In this document: one piece after another, positions 25,355-33,335 of the stretch
Position numbering within the stretch: the stretch's first letter is position 1
Layout of the letters: each line of letters opens with the position of its first letter
Origin: Nocardiaceae bacterium
GTDB taxonomy: Bacteria; Actinomycetota; Actinomycetes; Mycobacteriales; Mycobacteriaceae
Direction: 5' to 3'
Assembly (NCBI GenBank): GCA_021372355.1
Contig: JAJFUQ010000031.1
Location: 1 to 46,786, forward strand
DNA: 46,786 bases
Position numbers and translations under genes: made by a program
Notes under the pieces: model-generated
The model's input: the letters and a program-made list of their open reading frames with translations, nothing else
The model's database searches: none
Told to the model about the DNA's origin: nothing

Positions 25355-26118
25355 CCGTCGTTCTCCTGACCAACCTCGCCGTCGTAGCGTTCGTCCTCGG
25401 CGTGACGTTCCTCGTCGGGGAACGGCTGCGCCGCCACAACGTCGTCGACGTGGCGTGGGGTCTGGCATTCACCCTGGTTGCCGTCACGTCCGCGCTACTC
25501 GGCGGCGGCGACAGTGCCCGGAACTGGCTCATCGCGGTGCTGGTCACGGCCTGGGGTTTGCGGCTATCGGTCTACCTGGGCGTCCGGTCGCTGGGCCATG
25601 GCGAAGACCCGCGCTATGAAGCGCTTCTCGCAAAATCGCGGCGCTCGCGGGTGGTCGCCATCATCTCGCGCGTCTACCTCTTACAAGGGTTCCTGATCTG
25701 GTTCATCTCGCTGCCGATCCAGCTGAGTTCGACCAGCACGCGGGAGTTGCCATGGTGGTCGGCGATCGGCGTCGGGTTGTGGCTCGTCGGATTCTTCTTC
25801 GAGGCCGTCGGCGACGCACAGCTTCGAGCGTTCAAGCTCGACCGCGCCCATGCCGGCCAGGTCATGGACCGCGGACTGTGGCGATACACCCGGCACCCGA
25901 ACTACTTCGGCGAGGCGTGCATGTGGTGGGGACTGTTCGTCATCGCGGTCACGGCGGGGCCCTTGGTTCTGCTGGGAATCGCGTCGCCGATCGTCCTGAC
26001 CGTCTTGCTCGTTCGAGTGTCGGGCAAGGATCTGCTCGAACGGCATCTCGCCGACCGCCCAGGTTATGCGGAGTACATCCGCCGTACGCCCGGCTTCATC
26101 CCGGGAAGACCGCGGTAA
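25351..26118 (+). CDS. DUF1295 membrane protein (Rv0446c-like, steroid-5-alpha-reductase fold)
   Basis: 255 residues with about six membrane helices. The C-terminal half shows the DUF1295 signature DRGLWRYTRHPNYFGEACMWWG, a motif shared with isoprenylcysteine methyltransferases and 5-alpha reductases that bind NADPH or SAM. It may reduce or methylate a membrane lipid made by the preceding enzymes. ATG 25351 overlaps the UfaA1-like stop as ATGA; ATG 25339 is a less likely alternative. Function is not experimentally known. Confidence 0.88.
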   Translation: MTVVLLTNLAVVAFVLGVTFLVGERLRRHNVVDVAWGLAFTLVAVTSALLGGGDSARNWLIAVLVTAWGLRLSVYLGVRSLGHGEDPRYEALLAKSRRSRVVAIISRVYLLQGFLIWFISLPIQLSSTSTRELPWWSAIGVGLWLVGFFFEAVGDAQLRAFKLDRAHAGQVMDRGLWRYTRHPNYFGEACMWWGLFVIAVTAGPLVLLGIASPIVLTVLLVRVSGKDLLERHLADRPGYAEYIRRTPGFIPGRPR

Positions 26119-26138
26119 CTGCGAGTACGGTCGGGATT

Positions 26139-27362
26139 GTGACCGCTGCCGATGCGATTGACGTTGTCGGGGAGGACTTCTTCACCGACCCGCACGCCTA
26201 CCACGAGCGCTGGCGGGCCGGTGGCCCCGTGCATCGTGTTGTACTTCCCGAGGGTTGGTCGGGCTGGGTGATCATCGGGTACTCCGAAGCCCGAGCGGCG
26301 TTGTCCGACCCGCGTCTGTCTCGTTCGCCGTCACTCATCAAGGACGCGGTCGAGGCAAAGGGCGGTACCGCCTACGTCGGAGATGCGAGCAATATCCTCA
26401 CCGCGCACATGCTGGCCACCGACCCGCCGGACCACACGCGGCTGCGCCATCTGGTGAGCAAGGAGTTCACCAGTCGGCGCATCGCAGAACTGCGTCCCAG
26501 AATCGAGCAGATCACCGCCACGCTGGTCGACGCGATGGCCAGCCACGCTGACCAACCCATCGATCTGATCGAAGAGTTCGCGTTCCCTCTCCCCGTGACG
26601 GTGATCTGCGAACTCCTGGGCGTCCCGTTCGCAGACCGGGACAGGTTCCGCGCCTGGAGCCACACGCTCGTCGGCGGTCCGGGCACCATTGAAGACCGGC
26701 AGGCCGCGGGGTTCGCAATGGCGACTTTTCTGCAGGAACTCATCGCGGCGAAACGCGCCAACCCTGGCATCGATCTCCTCTCGGCGTTGGCCGCGCAGAG
26801 CGACGGTGACCGACTCACCGAGCTCGAACTTCTGTCGATGGCCTTCCTCCTGCTCGTCGCCGGCCACGAGACAACCGTCAACCTCATCACCAACGGCACG
26901 TATGCCCTGCTGCGCGACCGGGACCAGTTCACGCAGCTGCTTGCCGACCCGGCGAGTCACGCGCCGGCCGCGGTCGAAGAACTGCTCCGCCACAGCGGGC
27001 CGGTCAACTGGGCCCTCACCCGAGTGACGACCGCGCCGCTGACCATCGGCGACAAGGAAATCCCGGCTGGCGAGATCGTCTTCATCGCGTTGTCGGCAGC
27101 GAACCGCGATCCGGCTCGTTTCGCATCACCTGAACTGGTCGACATCGACCGTGACACGGGCGGCCACCTGGCTTTCGGCCACGGTATTCATTACTGCCTC
27201 GGGGCACCGCTCGCGCGGCTCGAAGGTCAGATCGCGTTCACCGCATTACTCCAGCGCTTCCCGGACATCACCCTCGCCGAGGAGACGTTCGAACCACGTT
27301 GGCGGCCCGGGTTCCTCATTCACGGCATGGAGAACCTGCCCGTGCGACTCACTAAACGCTGA
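26139..27362 (+). CDS. Cytochrome P450 (CYP107-like bacterial class I)
   Basis: The 407-residue P450 has the I-helix AGHETT, the EELLR (ExxR) motif and the heme-binding run FGHGIHYCLGAPLAR with the axial Cys. It needs a ferredoxin and reductase, not encoded nearby. The start is GTG 26139 (CGGGA just upstream), 20 bp after the DUF1295 stop, so it is probably the last gene of the fatty-acid operon; the longer open frame back to 25752 lies within DUF1295. At the matching M. tuberculosis locus the next genes are sigK/rskA instead. Substrate unknown; a modified fatty acid is a reasonable guess. Its end overlaps the convergent regulator by 11 bp. Confidence 0.9.
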   Translation: MTAADAIDVVGEDFFTDPHAYHERWRAGGPVHRVVLPEGWSGWVIIGYSEARAALSDPRLSRSPSLIKDAVEAKGGTAYVGDASNILTAHMLATDPPDHTRLRHLVSKEFTSRRIAELRPRIEQITATLVDAMASHADQPIDLIEEFAFPLPVTVICELLGVPFADRDRFRAWSHTLVGGPGTIEDRQAAGFAMATFLQELIAAKRANPGIDLLSALAAQSDGDRLTELELLSMAFLLLVAGHETTVNLITNGTYALLRDRDQFTQLLADPASHAPAAVEELLRHSGPVNWALTRVTTAPLTIGDKEIPAGEIVFIALSAANRDPARFASPELVDIDRDTGGHLAFGHGIHYCLGAPLARLEGQIAFTALLQRFPDITLAEETFEPRWRPGFLIHGMENLPVRLTKR

Positions 27363-28866
27363 TCCACCGACGCTGAGTCGCGGCGACGACCGCCGACGCC
27401 CGTGTCGACACCCCGAGCTTTGCGTAGACGTGCTCGAGGTGCGTGTTCACCATCTTCGCCGATATGCCGAGCCGGCGCGCGGCAGCCGCATTCGTCAGGC
27501 CTTGCGCCACGACTTCGAGGACCTCGCGTTCGCGATCGGTCAAACCGGTCTTCGGGCGCGCGGGCAAGGGAGTCTCGCCCGCACCCGCCAACACGGCATC
27601 GACCGCGTCCTCGGGCAGCGCGCCCGCGCGCGCAAGTTCGCGCAATTGACGATGCCGGTCCGCAGTCGTGAGTGGCACTCGGTGCGGGCGTTCCTCGCCC
27701 CACGTCACGTACGTTTCCGCAGCCGCGAGCAGTGCAGCCAACGGCGATAACGCGGACCCGGACAGCTGGCGGTGATAGCCGCTGCCATCGCTGCGCTCGT
27801 GGTGGCCGCACGCGAGATCAGCGAGTTCGGACAGTGCGGGAATCCGGCCGAGAATGCTCTGCGTGTAGAACGTGTGGGACTCGACGCTGACGCGTTCGCC
27901 CTCCGTGAGCGGCCTGTCCTGATTCCAGATACGCGACGACACCGCCACCCGACCGACGTCCTGGACCAGTCCGGCGCGGCGGACCCGCGTGACGTCGGAG
28001 CCGGAAAATCCCGCCGCAGCCGCGGCGCGCGCTGCCAGTTCGGACACCCGCTCACAGTGCCCACGGAAGTAGGGCGACTTCAGATCGGCGATCTCGCCGA
28101 ATACTGCGAGCACCGAATCCAGATCGGCATCGTCGACAGTGCGGTGCGGGGTCGGCTCGACGTCGAGAACCGCAGCGATCGTTGCCGGTGGCCGCGGTCC
28201 CTCGAGCCACTCGAGTCGCGCCGCGGCGGCGCGGGCCAGGTTCGGGTCGAGCGCCGATCCGGCCCGGCGGATCAACTGCTTCGCGATCTCGCCGGCACTC
28301 GCGGTCTCGGCCAGGACATCGACCGTGTGCGCCAATTGCCAGAGCCGGGTGGCGAGCGGAAGTTCGTTCCCACTCCGGCGGCCCGGTGTGCCCTTTCCGT
28401 CGTAGCGCTCGAACACCGCGGCCAACGCTTCCAAGACCGATTCGGGCAGTCCCAGCTGCGCAGCAATCACCTGTGCGACTTCGCAACTCGCGGTCTCGTG
28501 CTCGCCGATGATGCTCGGGACCTTCGCGACGAAACTCGCCACCTTGTCGGGCCGCTTGCCGACGAGCCCGACCACCCGTCGCAAAGCGTCTCGGATGTCT
28601 TTGGTGTCGGCCGCCGCGAAAGCAGCGCTGACGGCGATCTCGTCGCCGAGCCCCTCGGCCATCTCGCTCGCCGTCGCGGTGCAGCCGACGAACCGCAGCA
28701 ACCCGACCCAAAACAACGCTTCACGGTCGGCTTCCGGGACGGCGAGCTCGTCCGCGAGTTGCATCGCCAGAATCGTCGAGCGCAAGCCCTGACCGTCGGT
28801 CAGGCCCTTTCCCAGATCACTCGCCACGCTCAGCCCGGCGACCAACTCCGCGAGGCGCACCCTCAC
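27352..28866 (-). CDS. Tandem degenerate HD-GYP regulator with LuxR-type HTH
   Basis: 504 residues. The N-terminal module (~1-190) is HD-GYP-like but has lost its HD pair; only FERYDGKGTPG (152-162) remains. The second module (~250-400) keeps H270, HHERSDGSGY and other features, but its HD doublet reads Gln302-Asp303 (VQDVGRV), so metal binding and phosphodiesterase activity are doubtful. Residues ~437-500 form a LuxR DNA-binding domain (LTDREREVLEVVAQGLTN). It probably senses a nucleotide or other ligand and regulates transcription. GTG 28866 overlaps the NRDE stop (GTGA), so the two are coupled. Target genes are not evident. Confidence 0.85.
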   Translation of the reverse strand: MRVRLAELVAGLSVASDLGKGLTDGQGLRSTILAMQLADELAVPEADREALFWVGLLRFVGCTATASEMAEGLGDEIAVSAAFAAADTKDIRDALRRVVGLVGKRPDKVASFVAKVPSIIGEHETASCEVAQVIAAQLGLPESVLEALAAVFERYDGKGTPGRRSGNELPLATRLWQLAHTVDVLAETASAGEIAKQLIRRAGSALDPNLARAAAARLEWLEGPRPPATIAAVLDVEPTPHRTVDDADLDSVLAVFGEIADLKSPYFRGHCERVSELAARAAAAAGFSGSDVTRVRRAGLVQDVGRVAVSSRIWNQDRPLTEGERVSVESHTFYTQSILGRIPALSELADLACGHHERSDGSGYHRQLSGSALSPLAALLAAAETYVTWGEERPHRVPLTTADRHRQLRELARAGALPEDAVDAVLAGAGETPLPARPKTGLTDREREVLEVVAQGLTNAAAARRLGISAKMVNTHLEHVYAKLGVSTRASAVVAATQRRWISV

Positions 28867-29618
28867 GCGGGCACCCGGCCTTCGAATCGCACTCGGCCGG
28901 TTTCCTGTCCGACCGCGAACCGCCGCTCCTCGATATCGAACGTGCCATCGTGGCGGACCCGCAGCAGCGTGCTCGCGTTGGTGCCGTACTCCGGCGACAC
29001 GATGAATGCGGCCGACGCGAGCCGCTCGAGTTCGAGGGGTATCCCGGTCGAGGGAAGTTCATCGTCCGGTGCCTGGGTGTCGTTGGCCAGGGACGCGAAG
29101 AATGCTTCGACGTCGTCCGCTTCGAGCGCTTCGGTGAACATGCGCTTGCCCTCGGTCACCTTGGGCCACGGGGTATCGAGCGCAGCGTTCGACAGGCCGT
29201 AGACACCGGGGTCGAGCTTTGTCGGTTCACCCCACCAGTTGCTCGCCCACCAGAGTTCGGTCAGGTCGCTGACCAGCAGGTTGTATCCATTGAAGTGCTC
29301 ACCCTCGATGTTGTGGAGGTACGCACCCGGCGAATCGTCACCCCCGACGTACCGCACCGGCAATTGACCGCGCGTCCGGGCGCCCGGAACCTGACGCTCG
29401 AAGTCTCGCACATTCGTCACCGCGGCGAAGCGTCCACTCCGTGCCAGCGCCAACCACGTGCCGCCGTTGGGCACCGACAGGTCGCGACCGGCAAGGATCG
29501 GCTGATCCTCCCACCACGCCATCGGGGCGGACTCGCGCGCGAAGAACTCGTCACGGTTGGCCGCCACCACGAGCTTGTATTCGGGGTGCGCATCCCACGC
29601 CGTCAGAATCAGGCACAT
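28863..29618 (-). CDS. NRDE (TANGO2-like) protein
   Basis: 251 residues beginning MCLIL, with the family signature AANRDEFFARES at 19-30 and a conserved GGTWLALARSGRFAAVTN run. The Cys directly after Met is typical and fixes the ATG at 29618. TANGO2/NRDE proteins are linked to heme or acyl-CoA/lipid handling in eukaryotes; the bacterial role is unsettled. It is the first gene of a two-gene unit with the HD-GYP/LuxR regulator. Confidence 0.92.
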   Translation of the reverse strand: MCLILTAWDAHPEYKLVVAANRDEFFARESAPMAWWEDQPILAGRDLSVPNGGTWLALARSGRFAAVTNVRDFERQVPGARTRGQLPVRYVGGDDSPGAYLHNIEGEHFNGYNLLVSDLTELWWASNWWGEPTKLDPGVYGLSNAALDTPWPKVTEGKRMFTEALEADDVEAFFASLANDTQAPDDELPSTGIPLELERLASAAFIVSPEYGTNASTLLRVRHDGTFDIEERRFAVGQETGRVRFEGRVPA

Positions 29619-29651
29619 ACCCCGATTGTGCGCCGAGGTAGGGCCTGACCG

Positions 29652-30515
29652 TCAGCTCAACGAGTTGAAGACCTCGAGGATTGGATTGGGTTCGACCGCG
29701 GTCGACACCGTGGGCTGTTGCACCGCCTGCTGAGTGGGCACCATGGTCGGCTGTGGTGCCGGCGCCGGTTGCGGAGGTTCAGGTTTCGGCGCCGGGTCGG
29801 TCGACGGTTGCGGGGCCGGGTCCGTCACGGGCGGCTTGGTCGGCACCGGAGTCGGATCGGTCGTCGCGTCCGACGCAGGCTTGGTGCTCGGCGGGGCGTT
29901 GTACAGCGCCTGCGCATCCATGCACGCTTTCGGACCTTGACTCCAGCCCCGGCGGAACGCGTTCAACTGCTGCTCGGCGGTGCCATGGTCGCCGGGGCTG
30001 CTCGCGGGGCGGCTCTCGCCGACCGCCTTCTCGACCGCAACGATGTCATCCCAACCGTTCGCGATCGCCGGGGTGGTCTTCGCGCTCGCTCCGAGCGCCG
30101 CGCCCGAGAGACATTCCGCGCCCAGTTCGCTGAACACCTTGTTGGTGCGTTGCTGGATCGCGTGGCCGGTCTCGTGCGCCACGACGTCGTAGATCCAGAT
30201 GTCGCCGATCGTGTCCGCGTGGCTCAGGAACTGGGCACCCAACGAGATCGTGTCGTCGCCGTCGCAGTACATGGCGTCATTCGCGCCGCCGTTTCCGCAC
30301 ACCGTGCTCCCGCCATTGCCCGGTCCGATGACCTTCGGCGGCGTGTAGGTCCCACCGAACAATGCGGTGAAATTGTCCGCCCAGTATTTGTTGACCACGT
30401 CCTCGGCCGCTTTGGCCACCGTGTTGACGTCGCCGCTGGCGGCGGCGTGTGCGACTCCGGACGAAGCGATGCCAATAGCGACGGCTATCACGGCAGCAGG
30501 TCCCAGCGTCCTCAT
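29652..30515 (-). CDS. Secreted neutral zinc metallopeptidase (YpfJ-like) with Pro-rich tail
   Basis: 287 residues: a signal peptide (MRTLGPAAV... ending near GVAHAAA, cleavage about residue 25), then a zinc peptidase domain with VVAHETGHAIQQ (HExxH) and the third ligand region ELGAECLSG. The last ~90 residues are a Pro/Thr/Gln-rich tail, perhaps a wall-spanning linker. The ATG at 30515 has GAGGG 4-5 nt upstream; the frame upstream to 30551 lies in the divergent promoter region. Substrate unknown. No lipobox or sortase signal was seen. Confidence 0.88.
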   Translation of the reverse strand: MRTLGPAAVIAVAIGIASSGVAHAAASGDVNTVAKAAEDVVNKYWADNFTALFGGTYTPPKVIGPGNGGSTVCGNGGANDAMYCDGDDTISLGAQFLSHADTIGDIWIYDVVAHETGHAIQQRTNKVFSELGAECLSGAALGASAKTTPAIANGWDDIVAVEKAVGESRPASSPGDHGTAEQQLNAFRRGWSQGPKACMDAQALYNAPPSTKPASDATTDPTPVPTKPPVTDPAPQPSTDPAPKPEPPQPAPAPQPTMVPTQQAVQQPTVSTAVEPNPILEVFNSLS

Positions 30516-30542
30516 CGTTCCCTCGTTCGGTCGGGGTCGGTT

Positions 30543-30563
30543 GTTGAGCACATCGTGTTCAAC
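30543..30563. promoter_or_regulatory. Imperfect palindrome in the peptidase/ligase divergent region
   Basis: GTTGAGCAC-ATC-GTGTTCAAC: 9-bp arms matching at 8 of 9 positions around 3 nt. It lies 28 bp upstream of the metallopeptidase ATG and 144 bp before the GCS2-like gene, in the 191-bp divergent region. It could be an operator for the peptidase gene; the regulator is unknown. Confidence 0.4.
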
Positions 30564-30706
30564 CGACCCCGCAACCCGGCCCCGAAGTTCCTCTATCGCA
30601 ACCCAACGCCCCGCGAATATGCCGGATCGTTACGCCCAGACCGATATTCGGGGCGCTTGGTGCCGAAGTGGTAACTACCCGCCAATCCGCCAGTACCGTC
30701 GAAGAT

Positions 30707-32200
30707 ATGGGCGAAAAGGTCGAACAGCGCACCTTCACCCGACGCGACCGGCAGCAATTCCGCGCGAAGGTTCGGGATTGCCTGGACGCCCTCGGCACGA
30801 TGCTCGCCGAGGGCCAGTTCGAAGCAGGCGAGCCGCAGGTCGGCATGGAGGTCGAACTCAACATCGTCGGTTCGGACATGGCACCGGCGATGGCGAACGA
30901 GCGAGTTCTCAGCGCGATCGCGGACCCGGACTTCCAGACCGAACTCGGTCAGTTCAACATCGAGATCAACCTTCCGCCGACACCGATTCGCGGCGCCAAT
31001 CTCCGCACTGTCGAGGAATCGCTGCGCGGCTCACTCAATGCGGCCGATTCCAAGGCCCGGACCGTCGGCGGTCACCTCGCGATCATCGGAATGCTGCCGA
31101 CACTCAAGCAGACCAACTTCGAGCAGCAGTGGATCTCGACCAACCCGCGGTACGACCTCCTGAGCGAACAGATCCTCGCCGCACGCGGTGAAGACATCGA
31201 ACTCCGGATCGGGGGTGTCGCACTCCCCGGATCGGCACCGGAACATCTGAACACCATCTGCGAAACGATCCTGCCTGAGGCCGCGTGCACGTCGACGCAA
31301 CTGCACCTGCAGATCGCACCCGACCAGTTCGCCGACTACTGGAACGCCGCGCAGGCGATCGCGGGGGTTCAGGTCGCGATCGCGTCGAACTCGCCATTCC
31401 TGCTCGGTCGTGCACTCTGGTACGAAACCCGGATTCCCCTGTTCGAGCAGGCGACCGACACCCGGCCGCCCGAATTGATGAACCAAGGCGTCCGGCCGCG
31501 GGTGTGGTTCGGCGAACGCTGGATCACATCGATCTTCGATCTGTTCGAAGAGAATTCCCGGTACTTCCCCGCACTGCTCCCGGTGTGCACGGACGAAGAC
31601 CCGCGCGCGATGTTGTCTCGCGGCGAACCGCCATCGCTCGCCGAGCTGAAACTGCACAACGGCACGATCTACCGATGGAACCGGCCGGTGTACGACATCG
31701 CGAATGGGCGTCATCACCTGCGCCTGGAGAATCGCGTCTTGCCCGCGGGCCCCACGGTCGTCGACATCCTGGCCGACACCGCGTTCTACTACGGCGTCCT
31801 GCGCAGTCTCGTCCACGCAGAGCGACCGATCTGGTCGAGGATGTCGTTCGACGCCGCCGCCGACAACCTGCGTTCCGGAGCGCAACGCGGATTCGACTCG
31901 CAGCTGTACTGGCCCGACTTCGGATGGGTCAGTCCGCAAGAACTCGTTCTGCGAAAGCTGCTGCCGTTGGCGCACGCCGGGCTCGACGCATACGGAGTCG
32001 ATCCGGAGGTTCGCGACCGGTACCTCGGCATCATCGAAAAGCGCTGCATCGCACAGAAGTGTGGCGCGACCTGGCAACGCGGAGCCGTCGTCGCGCGCGA
32101 AGCTGCCGGCGACACCCGCGATGAAGCACTGACGGCGATGCTCCGCGACTACATGGAACTCATGCACGCCGGAGAACCCGTGCATACCTGGACCTGGTGA
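30707..32200 (+). CDS. Glutamate-cysteine-ligase-like (GCS2) carboxylate-amine ligase
   Basis: 497 residues resembling the GCS2/YbdK group: GMEVELNIVG near 45 and ELGQFNIEINLPP near 85 are the ATP/glutamate-site runs, with HLQIAPDQFADYWN and RLENRVLPAGPTVVD further on. It would join an amino-acid carboxylate to an amine with ATP. Because mycolic-acid actinobacteria make mycothiol instead of glutathione, true glutathione synthesis is unlikely and the product is unknown. ATG 30707 has little ribosome site and may be leaderless. The stop overlaps DUF2784 as TGATG. Confidence 0.85.
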   Translation: MGEKVEQRTFTRRDRQQFRAKVRDCLDALGTMLAEGQFEAGEPQVGMEVELNIVGSDMAPAMANERVLSAIADPDFQTELGQFNIEINLPPTPIRGANLRTVEESLRGSLNAADSKARTVGGHLAIIGMLPTLKQTNFEQQWISTNPRYDLLSEQILAARGEDIELRIGGVALPGSAPEHLNTICETILPEAACTSTQLHLQIAPDQFADYWNAAQAIAGVQVAIASNSPFLLGRALWYETRIPLFEQATDTRPPELMNQGVRPRVWFGERWITSIFDLFEENSRYFPALLPVCTDEDPRAMLSRGEPPSLAELKLHNGTIYRWNRPVYDIANGRHHLRLENRVLPAGPTVVDILADTAFYYGVLRSLVHAERPIWSRMSFDAAADNLRSGAQRGFDSQLYWPDFGWVSPQELVLRKLLPLAHAGLDAYGVDPEVRDRYLGIIEKRCIAQKCGATWQRGAVVAREAAGDTRDEALTAMLRDYMELMHAGEPVHTWTW

Positions 32201-32562
32201 TGGGTTACCGGCTGCTCGCCGACGCCACGGTGGTCGTCCATCTGGCGTTCGTGGCGTACGTGGTCGTCGGCGGATACCTGGCCTGGCGGTGGCCGCGCAC
32301 CATCTGGCTGCATCTCGTGACTGCCGCGTGGGGGTTCTCGACCGTGCTCATCGGAATCGACTGCCCGCTGACGAATCTCGAGAACTGGTCACGCCACCAG
32401 GCCGGCGAACAGGGACTGCCGCCGTCGGGCTTCATCGATCACTATCTGACCGGCGTCATCTACCCCGAGAGCATGATCGTCGAGGTTCGGATCCTGGTCT
32501 TCGTGGTGGTCGTGGTGTCGTGGATCGGATTCGTCTATCGGCGAAAGCGTGTGGCGGCGTAG
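32200..32562 (+). CDS. DUF2784 membrane protein
   Basis: 120 residues and three to four membrane segments, with the DUF2784 runs LLADATVVVHLAFVAYVV and IDCPLTNLENWSRHQAG, and a GFIDHYL motif. Function is unknown. The ATG at 32200 shares its first base with the upstream stop codon (TGATG); GTG 32197 is also possible. It is coupled to the GCS2-like ligase. Confidence 0.88.
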   Translation: MGYRLLADATVVVHLAFVAYVVVGGYLAWRWPRTIWLHLVTAAWGFSTVLIGIDCPLTNLENWSRHQAGEQGLPPSGFIDHYLTGVIYPESMIVEVRILVFVVVVVSWIGFVYRRKRVAA

Positions 32563-32644
32563 CAGTACTGTGAGCGGGCCGGGTGGCATCTGGACTGAGG
32601 AGTCGGCTGTTGTGAGGAACGAGCGACAGACGCGACGAGGGAAG

Positions 32645-33334
32645 ATGACACCCTCAGGGCCCGCGAACCGCCGGAGCGAAGCGAAGGCAAAAGACACCGC
32701 GAACCGGCGGCTACTCGTTCTCGGCGCGATCTTCGCCGTCTTCGTCGTTCTCGTGCTTTTCGTGGATCTGCCGAAGCCCGCTGATCTGCACGCGAGAGTC
32801 GAGGCGTTGGGGCCCATCGGCCCGGTCCTGTTCTTCCTCGCCTATGCGCTCATCACCGTCGCCCCGGTCCCCCGGACCGCCTTCACCGTGTCGGCCGGTC
32901 TGTTGTTCGGACCCGTTCTCGGCGTCTCCCTCGCCGTCACCGCCACGACCGTCGCCGCCGTGCTGGCTTTCCTGCTCGTGCGGTACCTCGGCCGCGAATG
33001 GGTCGTCGAGCACCTGCCCGACCACAAGACGATGACCGCGATCGACCATCACCTCGAACGGCGAGGCTGGCTGGCGGTCGTGTCGATTCGCCTCACCGCT
33101 TTGCCGTTTGCGCCGGTCAACTACCTGTGTGGACTGTCCGGTCTGCACGGCGTCCCGTACACCGTCTCGACCTTCTTCGGCGTCATCCCGACGACGGTCG
33201 CCGGAGTGATCGTCGGCGACTCGATCCTCACCGGATTCAGTCTCGAGATGTTCGCCGCCGTGGCCGTATGCACGGTCGTCGGAATCATCGGCCTCGTGGT
33301 CGACGCGAAGACGCCGGTTCACGAGGATCAGTGA
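32645..33334 (+). CDS. VTT/DedA-like (TVP38/TMEM64) membrane protein
   Basis: 229 residues with about six membrane segments. The VTT-domain signature is visible: VSAGLLFGPVLGVSLAVTAT, then a re-entrant RLTALPFAPVNYLCGLSGL run with the conserved Arg, Pro and Asn. Family members are thought to move or scramble lipids or act as small transporters. ATG 32645 has GAGG 4 nt upstream; GTG 32612 with GGAG about 9 nt upstream is an alternative. It ends 1 bp before the convergent methyltransferase stop. Confidence 0.85.
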   Translation: MTPSGPANRRSEAKAKDTANRRLLVLGAIFAVFVVLVLFVDLPKPADLHARVEALGPIGPVLFFLAYALITVAPVPRTAFTVSAGLLFGPVLGVSLAVTATTVAAVLAFLLVRYLGREWVVEHLPDHKTMTAIDHHLERRGWLAVVSIRLTALPFAPVNYLCGLSGLHGVPYTVSTFFGVIPTTVAGVIVGDSILTGFSLEMFAAVAVCTVVGIIGLVVDAKTPVHEDQ

Positions 33335-33335
33335 T

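Noticed and set aside
25752..26138. N-terminal extension of the P450 frame
   Set aside because: It overlaps the DUF1295 gene in another frame; P450 homology begins after the GTG at 26139.
29652..29930. Pro/Thr/Gln-rich repeats at the 3' end of the zinc peptidase gene as a DNA repeat element
   Set aside because: They encode an irregular Pro-rich tail in frame; no exact DNA repeat unit.
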